A stretch of DNA of 40,944 bases from Streptomyces globisporus (GTDB lineage: Bacteria; Actinomycetota; Actinomycetes; Streptomycetales; Streptomycetaceae), in assembly GCF_003501885.1 (NCBI RefSeq), contig NZ_QWFA01000038.1:1-40944 (forward strand), read 5' to 3'. How positions within the stretch are numbered: the stretch's first letter is position 1; each line of letters starts with the position of its first letter. The translations under genes were made by a program, and so were the position numbers. This document shows positions 1-10,287 of the stretch, one piece after another. The notes beneath the pieces were generated by a model. It worked only from the letters and a program-made list of their open reading frames with translations. It searched no databases and was not told the DNA's origin.

Positions 1-16
1 CGGGCGTGGGCATGCG

Positions 17-3000
17 GTGTTTTCGGGGCTGGGGGATCAGGTGACGGGTTTCGTCCTTCTGCGGGTGCGGGCTCATCGCCTGTTGCTCTCCGCGGCCGTC
101 CTCGCCGTCCTGCTGACCACCTCCGTCCTGGCCGCGCTCACCGCGCTCGTAGGTTCCGTGGGGGACGCGGCCCTGCGCCACACGCTCACCCACCGGTCGG
201 CCGCGTCCGCCGCCCTCGTCGTGTCCGCGTCGGTGGACCACGAACAGCGCGCGGAGGCCGACGAGGCCGTCCGCAAGGTCTCCCTCGACGCCTTCGACGG
301 GCTGCCCGTGACCGTGGGGAAGCTGGAGAGTTCGGGGTCGTACGCGCTGCCGCGGAGCCTCCAGGAACCGGCCGCCCGGCGCGGCGATCCGGACCTCACC
401 CACTTCGCCGCCCTCGACCGCGACCGGGTGCGGATCACGGAGGGCAGGGCGCCCGCCGCCTCCGCGGGTACCGGGCCCGTACAGGTCGCGCTGCCCGTCG
501 TCGCCGCCGAGGCGCTGAAGCTGAAGCCCGGCACGCGGTTCACCGTGACCGACCGGCTGCACGACGACAAGAAGCAGCGGGTCCTGGTCACCGGCGTCTA
601 CGAGGCGGCCGACCGGTCCGACCCGTACTGGCAGTTGGACCCGCTCGGCGGGCGCGGGGTGCGCAAGCTCGCCTTCACGACGTACGGCCCGCTGCTCACC
701 GACCCCTCGGTCCTCGCCTCGGGCGCACTCGGCGGCGGGCAGACGTCCTGGTTGGCGGCCGCCGACTTCGCCACGCTGACCACCGGCTCCATGGAGGGGC
801 TGCGGGACGCGTCGGCGGGCGCCCCGAAGGCCCTGACGGCCGCACCGGTGTTCAAGGCCGGTGTCACCGCGCGGATGTCGCTGCCGACCGTGCTCGACCA
901 GCTCGACCGGGCGCTGCTGGTCTCCCGTTCCACGCTGATGATCGTCGCGGTGCAGCTGGTACTGCTCGCCGCGTACGCCCTGCTGCTCGTGGCCCGGCTG
1001 CTGAACAGCGAGCGGGACGGCGAACGCGAACTGCTGCGGGCCCGGGGCGGATCCCGGGGCCGGATCACCTCGTTCGCCGCGATCGAGGCGCTGCTGCTGG
1101 CCGTGCCCGCCGCCGTGGTCGCCCCGCTGCTCGCGGGGCCGCTGACCGGGCTGCTGGCCGAGCGCAGCGCCCTGTCCCGGATCGGTCTGGAGGTCGGCGC
1201 GGCCTCGACCGGGACCGTGTGGCTGGTCTCCGCGGCCGTCGCGCTGGCCTGCGCCCTGGCGGTGGTGGCCCCGTCGCTGACGGCCGGGGCGGCTGGGCGC
1301 CGGACCAGGGCCGCGTCGCTGCCGGGACCGGTGCGGGCCGGCGCGGACCTCGGGCTGCTGCTGATCGCGGCGGTGGCGTACTGGCAGCTGGACCGGCAGG
1401 CCGGCGGCGGGGCGCTCACCGGCGACCGGGCGGGCAACCTCGGCATCGACCCCCTGCTGGTCACCGCCCCCGCCCTCGCGCTGCTCGCCGGCACGGTCCT
1501 CACGCTGCGGCTGCTGCCGCCCGCCGCGAGGCTCGCGGAACGGCGTGCGGCCAAGGGCCGGGGGCTGCCCGCGGCCCTGGCCGGCTGGCAGTTCAGCCGC
1601 CGCCCGTTGCGCGGCGCGGGTCCGGTGCTGCTGCTCGTCCTGTCGGTCGCGATGGGCATGCTGGCGATCGGGCAGAGCGCCTCGTGGAACCGTTCGCAGT
1701 CCGACCAGGCCGATTTCGGCTCCGGCGCGTCGGTCCGGCTGGTGGGCGGGCACGGCAGCGGTCCGGCGTCGGCCGGGATCTACAGCGGCCTGGACGGGGT
1801 GCGGCAGGCGGCCCCCGCCCACCGGACGACGGTGGAGGCCTCCGGGGGGCGCACGGCCGAGATCCTCGCCCTGGACACCGCCCACGCGGACGAGGGGATG
1901 CTGATGCGCTCCGACCTGGCCGGCGGAAGCCCGCGCCGGGTGTTCGACACCATCGCCCCGAAGCGGGCCCCGCGCCCCGGGCTCGTCCTCCCGAAGGACA
2001 GCACCCGGGTCACGATGGACCTGCGGATCACCACGGTGTCGCCGAAGCGCTCCGAGGCAGCCTCCGACACATCGCCGCCGGTGGTCACCGTGCTCCTGGA
2101 GGACCGTTACGGCCTCCCCTACCGGTTCCTTGCCGGTCCGGTGCCCGTGGACGGCCGCCCGGTCCCGGTGTCGTTCGCGGTGTCGGCGGCGGGCGGTCTG
2201 GCCGTGACCGGCATCGAGGTGGACGACGAACCGCCCTACGGCCGGGCGGAGAAGCGCCGGGTCACGCTGAGCGACGTACGCGTGGTCCCGGGCTCCGGCT
2301 CCCCCGGAGGATCTGAAAGCTCCGCAGGCTCCGAAGGCCCGGAACGCCCGGTGCCGGTCTCCGGATCGGTGCGCTGGGACGCGTCGATGGCGCTCACCGA
2401 GACGGGTGACAGCCGGCCCGGCACGACGCCGGTGCGCAACGGGGCATCGGGCCTGCCGGACTTCACGTACGACACCGGGGTGAGCAGCGAGGACACCTGG
2501 GAGCCGACCACCAGCACCCTCCGGATCACCGCCGCCCGGCCGAAGGCCGCGCCCCTCAAGGCGGTCGCGACGGACGCCTATCTGAAGAGCGCGAACGCGA
2601 AGCTGGGCGACGAGATCGACCTCACCCTGGCCGGGAACACCGTCCGGGTGACCCTGGCGGATTCGGTGCGCCGGCTGCCGACCACCGGGGCCGCCGAGCT
2701 GTCCGGCACCGCGGACCCGGCGCAGAACGGCGGCGCGCTGCTGCTGGACCTCAAGGCCGTCACCGAGCTCCTGGCCCGGCGGACGACGGCCACCATCGAG
2801 GCGACCGAGTGGTGGCTGAGCGCCGGCCCCGGCGACGCCCCGAAGGTCGCCGCCGCCCTGCGCGCGCTGCCGGACACCGACCCGGCCCAGGTGCTGGTCC
2901 GGGCCGAGGCCGCCCGGCAACTGGTGGACGACCCGCTGGGCGCGGGGCCGCAGTCGGCGCTGCCGGCCGTCGCGGTGGTCGCCGCCGCGCTGGCGGCGGT

Positions 3001-3367
3001 CGGCTTCGCGGTCAGCGCATCGGGCTCCCGGCGCGAACGGGCGGCGGAGCTCAGCGTGTTGCGGGCGCTCGGCGCCCCGCGCCGCCAGCTGGCCCGGATG
3101 ATCGCCGCCGAACAGGGCGTGCTGATCGCTCTCGCCCTGCTGATCGGGCTCGGCATCGGCACGGTGCTGACCCGGGCCGTCGTCCCGCTCATCGTCCTGA
3201 CCGGGCAGGCGGACCGGCCCGTTCCGCCGGTGCTGGTCGAGCTGCCCGCCGGGCAGGTCGCCGCGCTGCTGGCCGGGGTCGCCGCCCTGCCGCTCGTGAT
3301 CGTCGCGACGATGGCGCTGCGCCGCGGGGACCCGGCGGTCACACTGCGCCACCAGGGGGACCACTGA
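17..3367 (+). CDS. FtsX-like ABC transporter permease
   Basis: This is a membrane permease of the FtsX/MacB class, probably moving a lipid, peptide or drug across or out of the membrane. An N-terminal membrane anchor lies at about residues 20-48. A long extracytoplasmic segment follows. An FtsX core begins near residue 305, with the cytoplasmic stretch LLRARGGSRGRI after its first helix, and a second FtsX-like core lies near residues 980-1110. At 1116 residues it has the long two-core layout common in actinobacteria. The start is unsure: GTG 17 is the first in view, GTG 41 has a purine-rich GGGGGA just upstream, and no in-frame stop lies between base 1 and 17, so the gene could begin outside the window. 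It ends one base before the next permease gene, so the two are almost certainly co-transcribed. The substrate is unknown. Confidence 0.85.
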   Translation: MFSGLGDQVTGFVLLRVRAHRLLLSAAVLAVLLTTSVLAALTALVGSVGDAALRHTLTHRSAASAALVVSASVDHEQRAEADEAVRKVSLDAFDGLPVTVGKLESSGSYALPRSLQEPAARRGDPDLTHFAALDRDRVRITEGRAPAASAGTGPVQVALPVVAAEALKLKPGTRFTVTDRLHDDKKQRVLVTGVYEAADRSDPYWQLDPLGGRGVRKLAFTTYGPLLTDPSVLASGALGGGQTSWLAAADFATLTTGSMEGLRDASAGAPKALTAAPVFKAGVTARMSLPTVLDQLDRALLVSRSTLMIVAVQLVLLAAYALLLVARLLNSERDGERELLRARGGSRGRITSFAAIEALLLAVPAAVVAPLLAGPLTGLLAERSALSRIGLEVGAASTGTVWLVSAAVALACALAVVAPSLTAGAAGRRTRAASLPGPVRAGADLGLLLIAAVAYWQLDRQAGGGALTGDRAGNLGIDPLLVTAPALALLAGTVLTLRLLPPAARLAERRAAKGRGLPAALAGWQFSRRPLRGAGPVLLLVLSVAMGMLAIGQSASWNRSQSDQADFGSGASVRLVGGHGSGPASAGIYSGLDGVRQAAPAHRTTVEASGGRTAEILALDTAHADEGMLMRSDLAGGSPRRVFDTIAPKRAPRPGLVLPKDSTRVTMDLRITTVSPKRSEAASDTSPPVVTVLLEDRYGLPYRFLAGPVPVDGRPVPVSFAVSAAGGLAVTGIEVDDEPPYGRAEKRRVTLSDVRVVPGSGSPGGSESSAGSEGPERPVPVSGSVRWDASMALTETGDSRPGTTPVRNGASGLPDFTYDTGVSSEDTWEPTTSTLRITAARPKAAPLKAVATDAYLKSANAKLGDEIDLTLAGNTVRVTLADSVRRLPTTGAAELSGTADPAQNGGALLLDLKAVTELLARRTTATIEATEWWLSAGPGDAPKVAAALRALPDTDPAQVLVRAEAARQLVDDPLGAGPQSALPAVAVVAAALAAVGFAVSASGSRRERAAELSVLRALGAPRRQLARMIAAEQGVLIALALLIGLGIGTVLTRAVVPLIVLTGQADRPVPPVLVELPAGQVAALLAGVAALPLVIVATMALRRGDPAVTLRHQGDH

Positions 3368-3368
3368 C

Positions 3369-6230
3369 ATGAGTGACGGCAAGCGGGCGGCGAGCGCCCC
3401 CTGGATACGGACCCGGCTGCGTACCGCACCCGGCGCCGCGGTGGCCCTCGCGGTGCTGGTGCTGGTGACGGCGTTCCTCGCCGCGGCGTTCCCGCGGGCC
3501 GTGGACGCGTACGAGACGAAGGGGCTGCGCCACGACATCCGGCTGGCCGACGCGGGGCGCAGCGCCGTGGAGGTCTCCCGGCCGCAGCCCGGACTCGAAC
3601 TGCCGCGGGAGCAGCGGGACGCCGAGGCGCGGAGCCCCGAGCTGACACGGGTCGGCGGGGCGCTGCTGAAGGCGCTGCCCGCGCCGCTGCGCGCGGACCC
3701 GTCGTCCGTCGCGTACGGCATACGCACCATGAAGCCGGTCCTCGCGACCGAGCCGTGGCTGCCGAGGCCCGACACGGTGCCGCCGCAGCTCTCGTACACG
3801 GCGCAGACGGGGCTGAAGAAGCACGCCCGGCTGGTCTCGGGCGCCTGGCCGACGACGCCCGACGCGGTGACGTCCACCTCGCGTGCGGTGCAGGGCGCGG
3901 TCACCGAGGAGACGGCGGCCGCGCTGCACATGAAGGTCGGCTCGACCCTCCAACTGCCCACCGCGGTCGGGGGTCCGCTGACGGTGACCGTCACGGGCAT
4001 CGTCGCCCCCCGTGACCCGCGCGGCAGCTACTGGTCCGCCGATCCGCTGGTGCGCACCCCTTCCCTGGTCCCGGACCCCGCGAGCCCCTTCCCGCAGAAC
4101 TACTGGACCGGCACCGTCCTGCTGGCCGAGGACGCCGGGCCCGCGCTCCTGGACACCGCCACCGAACCGTCGCTCTTCTGGCGGTTCCCGCCCGACGCCT
4201 CCGAGCTGACCGGCCCCGACGGCTCCCGGCTGACGTCCGTCGTCGACTCGCTGGAGAGCGGCCCCGGGCTGCTGAAGGTGCGGGAGATCGCCGGGGACAC
4301 CGCGGAGGTCCTCACCGGGCTCGGGCACATCGTGCAGGGCAACGCACGGATGCGCGACGCGATCAGTCCCGTGATCGCGGTCGCCGCCCTCGGCATCGGC
4401 TCCGTGGCGGCCGTCGTCCTGGTGATGACGGGCGCCCTGATCGCCGCCCGCCGCAAGGCCGAACTGGCCCTGATGCGCTCGCGTGGCGGCTCGCTGCGCG
4501 GCATCGGCGGCCGTCTGCTCGCGGAGACCGCGGTGACCGTGCTGCCCGCGAGCGCGCTCGGACTGCTTCTCGCCGTACTGGCCGTGGGCGAGGGCCGCTG
4601 GTGGCCCGCGGCGGGGGCGGCGGCGGGCGTCGGGCTTCTCGTCTGCGTCGCGCTGCCCCTGCGGACGACGCTCCAGCACATCCGGCCCACGCTGCACGGC
4701 GCCCGCGAGGACATGGTGAGCGCCCGGCCCTCGCGTCGGCGGACCGTCGCCGAACTGACCCTGCTCGTGCTGGCGGTCGGCGCGGTGACGGCGCTGCGCC
4801 GTCGCGGTACGTCCGGGGGCGGCACCGATCTGCTGGTCAGCGCGGCACCCGTGCTGGTGGCGCTGATCGCGGCGCTGGTGCTGGTGCGGCTCTATCCGCT
4901 GCCCCTGCGGCTCGCCGCGCGCCCCATGGCCCGGCTGCGCGGGGCGATCGGCTTCCTGTCGCTGGCCCGGGCCGGCCGTTCCTCGGCGGGCGGGGCGTTG
5001 CCGCTGCTGGCCCTGCTGCTGGCGCTGGCCACGGCGGCGTTCGGCGGCTCGGTGATCGCCGGGATCGGGGACGCGCGGGACGACGCGGCGCTGGCTTCCG
5101 TCGGCGCGGATGCCCGGGTCAGCGGCAAGAGCGAGCGGGCGACCCTGCCCGACGGACTGGTCCGCACGGTGCGCGACCTGGACGGAGTGCGGAGCGCGGC
5201 CCCGCTGCGGGTCGAGTTCGGCGTGACCATGCCGGAGACGGCTGCCGATGACGCCCGTGCGGACGGCAGCGGTACGGACACGGGCGCGGACACCGGTGGC
5301 GGCGACGCGGCCGGGGCGAGCGGAGCGAGGGCCATGGCCATGGTGGGCGTCGACCCGGCCTCGTACACCCGGCTGGCTCGCGCGACCGGGCTGCCGGACT
5401 TTCCGAGCGGCCTGCTGACGGCCACCGGCCCCTCGGCACCGCTGCCCGAAGGCGCGAAGTCCGGACCGGAGCGGGTGCTGCCGGTCATCGCCTCCCCGGC
5501 GGTGGCGGCCCGGCTGGGCAGGGAGCAGCACGCGGTCGACACGCTGTCCGGCGACTTCAAGGTCCAGGTGGTGGGGACCGTCGAGCGGGTGGCGTCCCTC
5601 GCCTCCACGAACTTCCTGATCGTCAACTCCGCCTCCCTGGAGGAGCGGGCGCCCACCACGCTGCTGCTCACCGGCGCCCCCGACCCGGGGGAGCTGCGCG
5701 CGGCGGCCGACGGGAACGGCGGGGAGTTCGTCGTACGGCTGCGGTCCGAGGAGCGCGCGCGGTATGTGAACACCCCGATGCAGGCGGGGGCCGGGCGGAT
5801 CTATCTGGCGGCCGTGGCGGCGGGTGCCGGATACGCGCTGCTGGCCGTTCTGCTGTCGCTGCTCCAGACCGCGCCCGAGCGCAAGACGCTGCTGGCGCGG
5901 CTGCGGACGATGGGGCTCACCACCGGGCAGGGCAGGCGGCTGCTGGCCTTCGAGGCGACACCGCAGGCGCTGCTGGCGGCGGGCGGCGGCCTGCTCACCG
6001 GCTGGGCGACCATCGTCCTGCTCTCCCCCGGCATCGATCTGGTGCCGCTGGCGCTCGCGGGCGTCGCCGGGTCGGACACGAGCCCCGTCACGCTGCGCGC
6101 CGACCTCTGGTCGCTGGCGCTGCCGGCCGCCGGAGTCGTGGCGCTCGCCGCCGCGGTCGCGGGCGTTCAGGCGTGGTGGGCGAGCCGCCGCGGATCGATC
6201 ACCGAACTCAGGGCAGGAGACTCCCGATGA
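3369..6230 (+). CDS. Second FtsX-like ABC transporter permease
   Basis: This is the partner permease (953 residues) of the preceding gene, starting at ATG one base after that gene's stop. It has an N-terminal membrane segment (about residues 25-43), a large external domain, a first FtsX core near residue 330 with the coupling stretch RRKAELALMRSRGGSLRG, and a second near residue 810 with ERKTLLARLRTMGL. These short cytoplasmic stretches normally contact the ATPase. Its TGA overlaps the ATG at 6227 that should begin the ATPase gene, a layout typical of translational coupling. The two permeases are unequal in length and differ in sequence, so the exporter is probably a heterodimer. The substrate cannot be deduced. 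Confidence 0.85.
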   Translation: MSDGKRAASAPWIRTRLRTAPGAAVALAVLVLVTAFLAAAFPRAVDAYETKGLRHDIRLADAGRSAVEVSRPQPGLELPREQRDAEARSPELTRVGGALLKALPAPLRADPSSVAYGIRTMKPVLATEPWLPRPDTVPPQLSYTAQTGLKKHARLVSGAWPTTPDAVTSTSRAVQGAVTEETAAALHMKVGSTLQLPTAVGGPLTVTVTGIVAPRDPRGSYWSADPLVRTPSLVPDPASPFPQNYWTGTVLLAEDAGPALLDTATEPSLFWRFPPDASELTGPDGSRLTSVVDSLESGPGLLKVREIAGDTAEVLTGLGHIVQGNARMRDAISPVIAVAALGIGSVAAVVLVMTGALIAARRKAELALMRSRGGSLRGIGGRLLAETAVTVLPASALGLLLAVLAVGEGRWWPAAGAAAGVGLLVCVALPLRTTLQHIRPTLHGAREDMVSARPSRRRTVAELTLLVLAVGAVTALRRRGTSGGGTDLLVSAAPVLVALIAALVLVRLYPLPLRLAARPMARLRGAIGFLSLARAGRSSAGGALPLLALLLALATAAFGGSVIAGIGDARDDAALASVGADARVSGKSERATLPDGLVRTVRDLDGVRSAAPLRVEFGVTMPETAADDARADGSGTDTGADTGGGDAAGASGARAMAMVGVDPASYTRLARATGLPDFPSGLLTATGPSAPLPEGAKSGPERVLPVIASPAVAARLGREQHAVDTLSGDFKVQVVGTVERVASLASTNFLIVNSASLEERAPTTLLLTGAPDPGELRAAADGNGGEFVVRLRSEERARYVNTPMQAGAGRIYLAAVAAGAGYALLAVLLSLLQTAPERKTLLARLRTMGLTTGQGRRLLAFEATPQALLAAGGGLLTGWATIVLLSPGIDLVPLALAGVAGSDTSPVTLRADLWSLALPAAGVVALAAAVAGVQAWWASRRGSITELRAGDSR

Positions 6231-6231
6231 C

Positions 6232-6325
6232 CTCGTCCACCGAGACGGCAGGCACGGCCCGCGCGGCCGAGACGACGCTGGCAGAGCTGGAGCGGCGGGC
6301 CGTGCCTGCCGTCTCGGTGGACGAG
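6232..6325. repeat. 31-bp perfect inverted repeat at the start of the ATPase gene
   Basis: Bases 6232-6262 are the exact reverse complement of 6295-6325, with a 32-base spacer. I checked every pair: all 31 match, and the pairs just outside (6231/6326) and just inside (6263/6294) do not. The repeat sits entirely inside the expected N-terminal coding region of the ABC ATPase, just before the point where the reading frame shifts. It does not look like a terminator, because it lies within a coupled operon after the ATG at 6227. A template-switch mutation or an assembly artefact are the leading explanations. Confidence 0.95.
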
Positions 6326-6365
6326 CCCCTCCTACGGGCACGACGCGCTGATCGCCTGCGACCGG

Positions 6366-7268
6366 GTGGTGCGGATCTTCACCACGGACGGGGTGGAGGT
6401 GCAGGCCCTCCAGGGGCTGGATCTACTGGTCACCGAGGGGGAGTTGATGGCCCTGGTGGGGGCGTCGGGCAGCGGCAAGTCGACGCTGATGAACATCCTG
6501 GCGGGGCTGGACGTGCCGACGGCGGGCTCGGCGAAGGTCGCGGGGTGCGATCTGCTGTCGATGGGCCCGAAGGAACGGCTGCGCTACCGGCGGGACGTGG
6601 TCGGGTTCGTCTGGCAGCAGACCGCCCGCAATCTGCTGCCGTACCTCACTGCCATCCAGAACATCACCCTGCCCATGCAGTTGCGCGGCGGCGGGAGCAA
6701 GCGCGAACGGGCCGCCCGGGCCGAGTCGTTGCTCGCCATGCTCGACATCGCGGACTGCCGTGACCGGCGGCCCCAGCAGCTCTCCGGCGGGCAGCAGCAG
6801 CGGGTGGCGATCGCGGTGGCGCTGGCCAACAACCCGTCCGTGCTGCTGGCGGACGAGCCGACCGGTGAGCTGGACTCGGCCACCGGGGAGCAGGTCTTCG
6901 CCGCGTTCCGGCGCGCCAACGAGGAGTTGGGCACCTCGATCGTGATCGTCACCCATGACCAGGCGGTCGCGAACGAGGTGCGGCGTACGGTCGCGATCCG
7001 CGACGGCCGTACGTCCTCCGAGGTGCTGCGCCGTACGGAGGTGGACGCGGCGACGGGCCAGGAGTCGCAGGTGGCCCGGGAGTACGCGATGCTCGACCGG
7101 GCCGGGCGGCTCCAGTTGCCGGCGGACTACACGCAGGCGCTGGGCATGGAGCACCGGGTGCTGCTGGAGCTGGAGCAGGACCACATCGGCGTCTGGCCGG
7201 ACGCGCACGGGGCGTCGCAGGACGGTCCGGCGGAGGGCGGTTCCCCGGAGGGCGCACCGGAGAAGTAG
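6366..7268 (+). CDS. ABC transporter ATPase, N-terminus frameshifted
   Basis: This is the ATPase subunit of the FtsX-type exporter (MacB/LolD class). From GTG 6366 the Walker A is GASGSGKST at residues 32-40, the signature LSGGQQQ is near 139, and Walker B VLLADEP is near 160. A C-terminal extension of about 80 residues ends in an acidic, proline-containing tail. The start is the problem. The ATG at 6227 overlaps the permease stop, which is where such a gene should begin, but its frame does not lead into the ATPase. In the ATPase frame, the residues before 6366 read SYGHDALIACDRVVRIF, a plausible native continuation, yet no start codon lies between the permease stop and 6366. So the frame changes within or next to the 31-bp inverted repeat. 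GTG 6366 is the first usable start but has no clear ribosome site. The protein may be a shortened form, or the sequence may contain an error. Confidence 0.8.
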   Translation: MVRIFTTDGVEVQALQGLDLLVTEGELMALVGASGSGKSTLMNILAGLDVPTAGSAKVAGCDLLSMGPKERLRYRRDVVGFVWQQTARNLLPYLTAIQNITLPMQLRGGGSKRERAARAESLLAMLDIADCRDRRPQQLSGGQQQRVAIAVALANNPSVLLADEPTGELDSATGEQVFAAFRRANEELGTSIVIVTHDQAVANEVRRTVAIRDGRTSSEVLRRTEVDAATGQESQVAREYAMLDRAGRLQLPADYTQALGMEHRVLLELEQDHIGVWPDAHGASQDGPAEGGSPEGAPEK

Positions 7269-7356
7269 CGGCGGTCGGGCCTGCGGCCTGCGGGGCCGAG
7301 ACCGGCGAGTCCGAGGATTGAGGAGTCCGGCCGGCTCAGCCGCGCCCGGCGACCCC

Positions 7357-8073
7357 TCAGCCGCGTCCGACGGAGAGGCTGAGCCCGCCGAGGCCGCCGG
7401 CCGGGTCGCGGCGCAGCGCGATGGAGCCGAAGGGCGTCCGCAGCCGCAGCCAGCCGCCCGTGCCACCGGCCGCGAGCAGCGAGACGGGGAAGTCGGGGTC
7501 GGGACGGAGGAAGCCGAGGGACTGGGCGGCGTGGACGGCGCGCAGGGGTAGGTCCGTGGTGCCGACCGGCCGGGACCAGATCTCGCGGCCGATCCGGTCG
7601 CGCTCGGCGCGGGTGCGCGACTCCTCCGGCAGCGCCTCGTCCCGGGTACGGAATTCGGCGACGGCCTCGTCGAGCGCGACGCGCAGCGCGTCGGGGGCGG
7701 GCAGCCCCGCCTGCTCCTGCCAGGGTCCCCGGGGCGGCAGGACGCCGGTCCAGGGCGGCCCGGTGACGGGCGCGGGCAGCGCACCGCCCCGCTCCCCCGG
7801 GCCCTCGCCGTCGCCGGAGACATCCAGGGACTCCAGCAGCTCCCCGGCCGACACCGTGACGTCGAGCGTCTCGGGGCGGGCCAGGCGGGCGGTGCGGATG
7901 GCGAGGACCTCGAAGGAGGGCGGGCGGCCGAACACGGCCAGCGCGTCGCCGCCGCCCGCCTGCAACCGGACCGCGGCGGCCCGGTCGTAGTGGAGCAGTC
8001 GGCCGAGGAAGGCGGCGAGATCCGCCGCCTCCCTCGGGTCGGCGAACAGCAGCGACTGCACGGGCACGGTCAT
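7357..8073 (-). CDS. Conserved hypothetical protein
   Basis: This is a 238-residue protein that I do not recognise. It has no signal peptide, no obvious membrane segment and no catalytic motif I can name. The N-terminal part (about 1-90) looks like a compact alpha/beta region containing HYDRAAAVRLQ. The middle is rich in glycine and proline and probably flexible. The C-terminus (about 165-238) has PLRAVHAAQSLGFLRPDPDF and regular hydrophobic alternation, consistent with beta strands. Its ATG overlaps the stop of the thioesterase gene upstream (ATGA), so it is translated with the ettA-thioesterase unit. Convergent transcription from the ABC operon meets it within 88 bases. Confidence 0.75.
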   Translation of the reverse strand: MTVPVQSLLFADPREAADLAAFLGRLLHYDRAAAVRLQAGGGDALAVFGRPPSFEVLAIRTARLARPETLDVTVSAGELLESLDVSGDGEGPGERGGALPAPVTGPPWTGVLPPRGPWQEQAGLPAPDALRVALDEAVAEFRTRDEALPEESRTRAERDRIGREIWSRPVGTTDLPLRAVHAAQSLGFLRPDPDFPVSLLAAGGTGGWLRLRTPFGSIALRRDPAGGLGGLSLSVGRG

Positions 8074-8492
8074 GCCGCGGCGGGCTCCTCTGCCAGGTAC
8101 TGCTGGAGGAAGAGCTTCTCCTCGGCGGAGATCCGCCGGGGCCGCTCCGCCGCCAGGTCGTACGGCACGACGACGGTCGAGGCGCGTACGTACACCTGCT
8201 CGGGGTCCTTGATCTCATAGGCGATCGTCAGGGACGCGGCGCCGATCTTCGTGACCCACGACTCGACGGTCACCGGCTCGTGCCGGTGGACCAGCGGCCG
8301 TACGTAGTCGATCTCGTGCCGGGCCACGACGGACCCGCCCGAGAACGACGGGGAACCGTCCCCGGGCGCCAGCCGGAACATGAAGTCGATGCGCGCCTCC
8401 TCCAGGTAGCGGAGGAAGACCACGTTGTTGACGTGGCCGAAGGCGTCCATGTCCGACCAGCGCAGGGGGCAGCTGTAGAGGTGACGAGCCAA
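8070..8492 (-). CDS. Acyl-CoA thioesterase, hotdog fold
   Basis: This is a small hotdog-fold thioesterase of the 4-hydroxybenzoyl-CoA thioesterase/YbgC type, expected to hydrolyse acyl-CoA in the cytoplasm. The family fingerprint RWSDMDAFGHVNN is at about residues 11-23, with the Asp that usually serves in catalysis. EEARIDFM and ARHEIDYVRPL follow at the expected spacing. The open frame continues upstream into ettA, but TTG 8492 gives the usual family start (ARHLYSCPLRW), has GAGG at proper distance, and lies five bases after the ettA stop. That gives 140 residues, the normal size. It is coupled to ettA upstream and to the hypothetical gene downstream. The physiological substrate is unknown. 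Confidence 0.88.
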   Translation of the reverse strand: MARHLYSCPLRWSDMDAFGHVNNVVFLRYLEEARIDFMFRLAPGDGSPSFSGGSVVARHEIDYVRPLVHRHEPVTVESWVTKIGAASLTIAYEIKDPEQVYVRASTVVVPYDLAAERPRRISAEEKLFLQQYLAEEPAAA

Positions 8493-8497
8493 GACGA

Positions 8498-10162
<1,665 letters not shown>

Positions 10163-10235
10163 GAGAAACCGTCCGGCAGCAATAGAGGTGTGGGCAGATA
10201 CACCCATCTTGCCTGACACCCGCCCCCGGAAGGAA

Positions 10236-10285
10236 ACCCGTCCACCCACCGGCACCGGAACCCCGGTCACCACTTGTGGACGGGT
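10236..10285 (-). terminator. Probable terminator after the TQXA surface protein gene
   Basis: The 10-base arms at 10236-10245 and 10276-10285 are exact reverse complements, with a smaller nested stem (ACCGG/CCGGT) in the loop. The structure begins three bases past the stop of the surface protein gene and ends before ettA. There is no T-run, which is usual in high-GC actinomycetes. Confidence 0.55.
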
Positions 10286-10287
10286 GT

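Noticed and set aside
3339..6341. 1000-codon open frame on the minus strand opposite the second permease
   Set aside because: It is a high-GC shadow: the plus strand has membrane helices, FtsX motifs and operon overlap, while this translation is low-complexity Arg/Gly/Gln.
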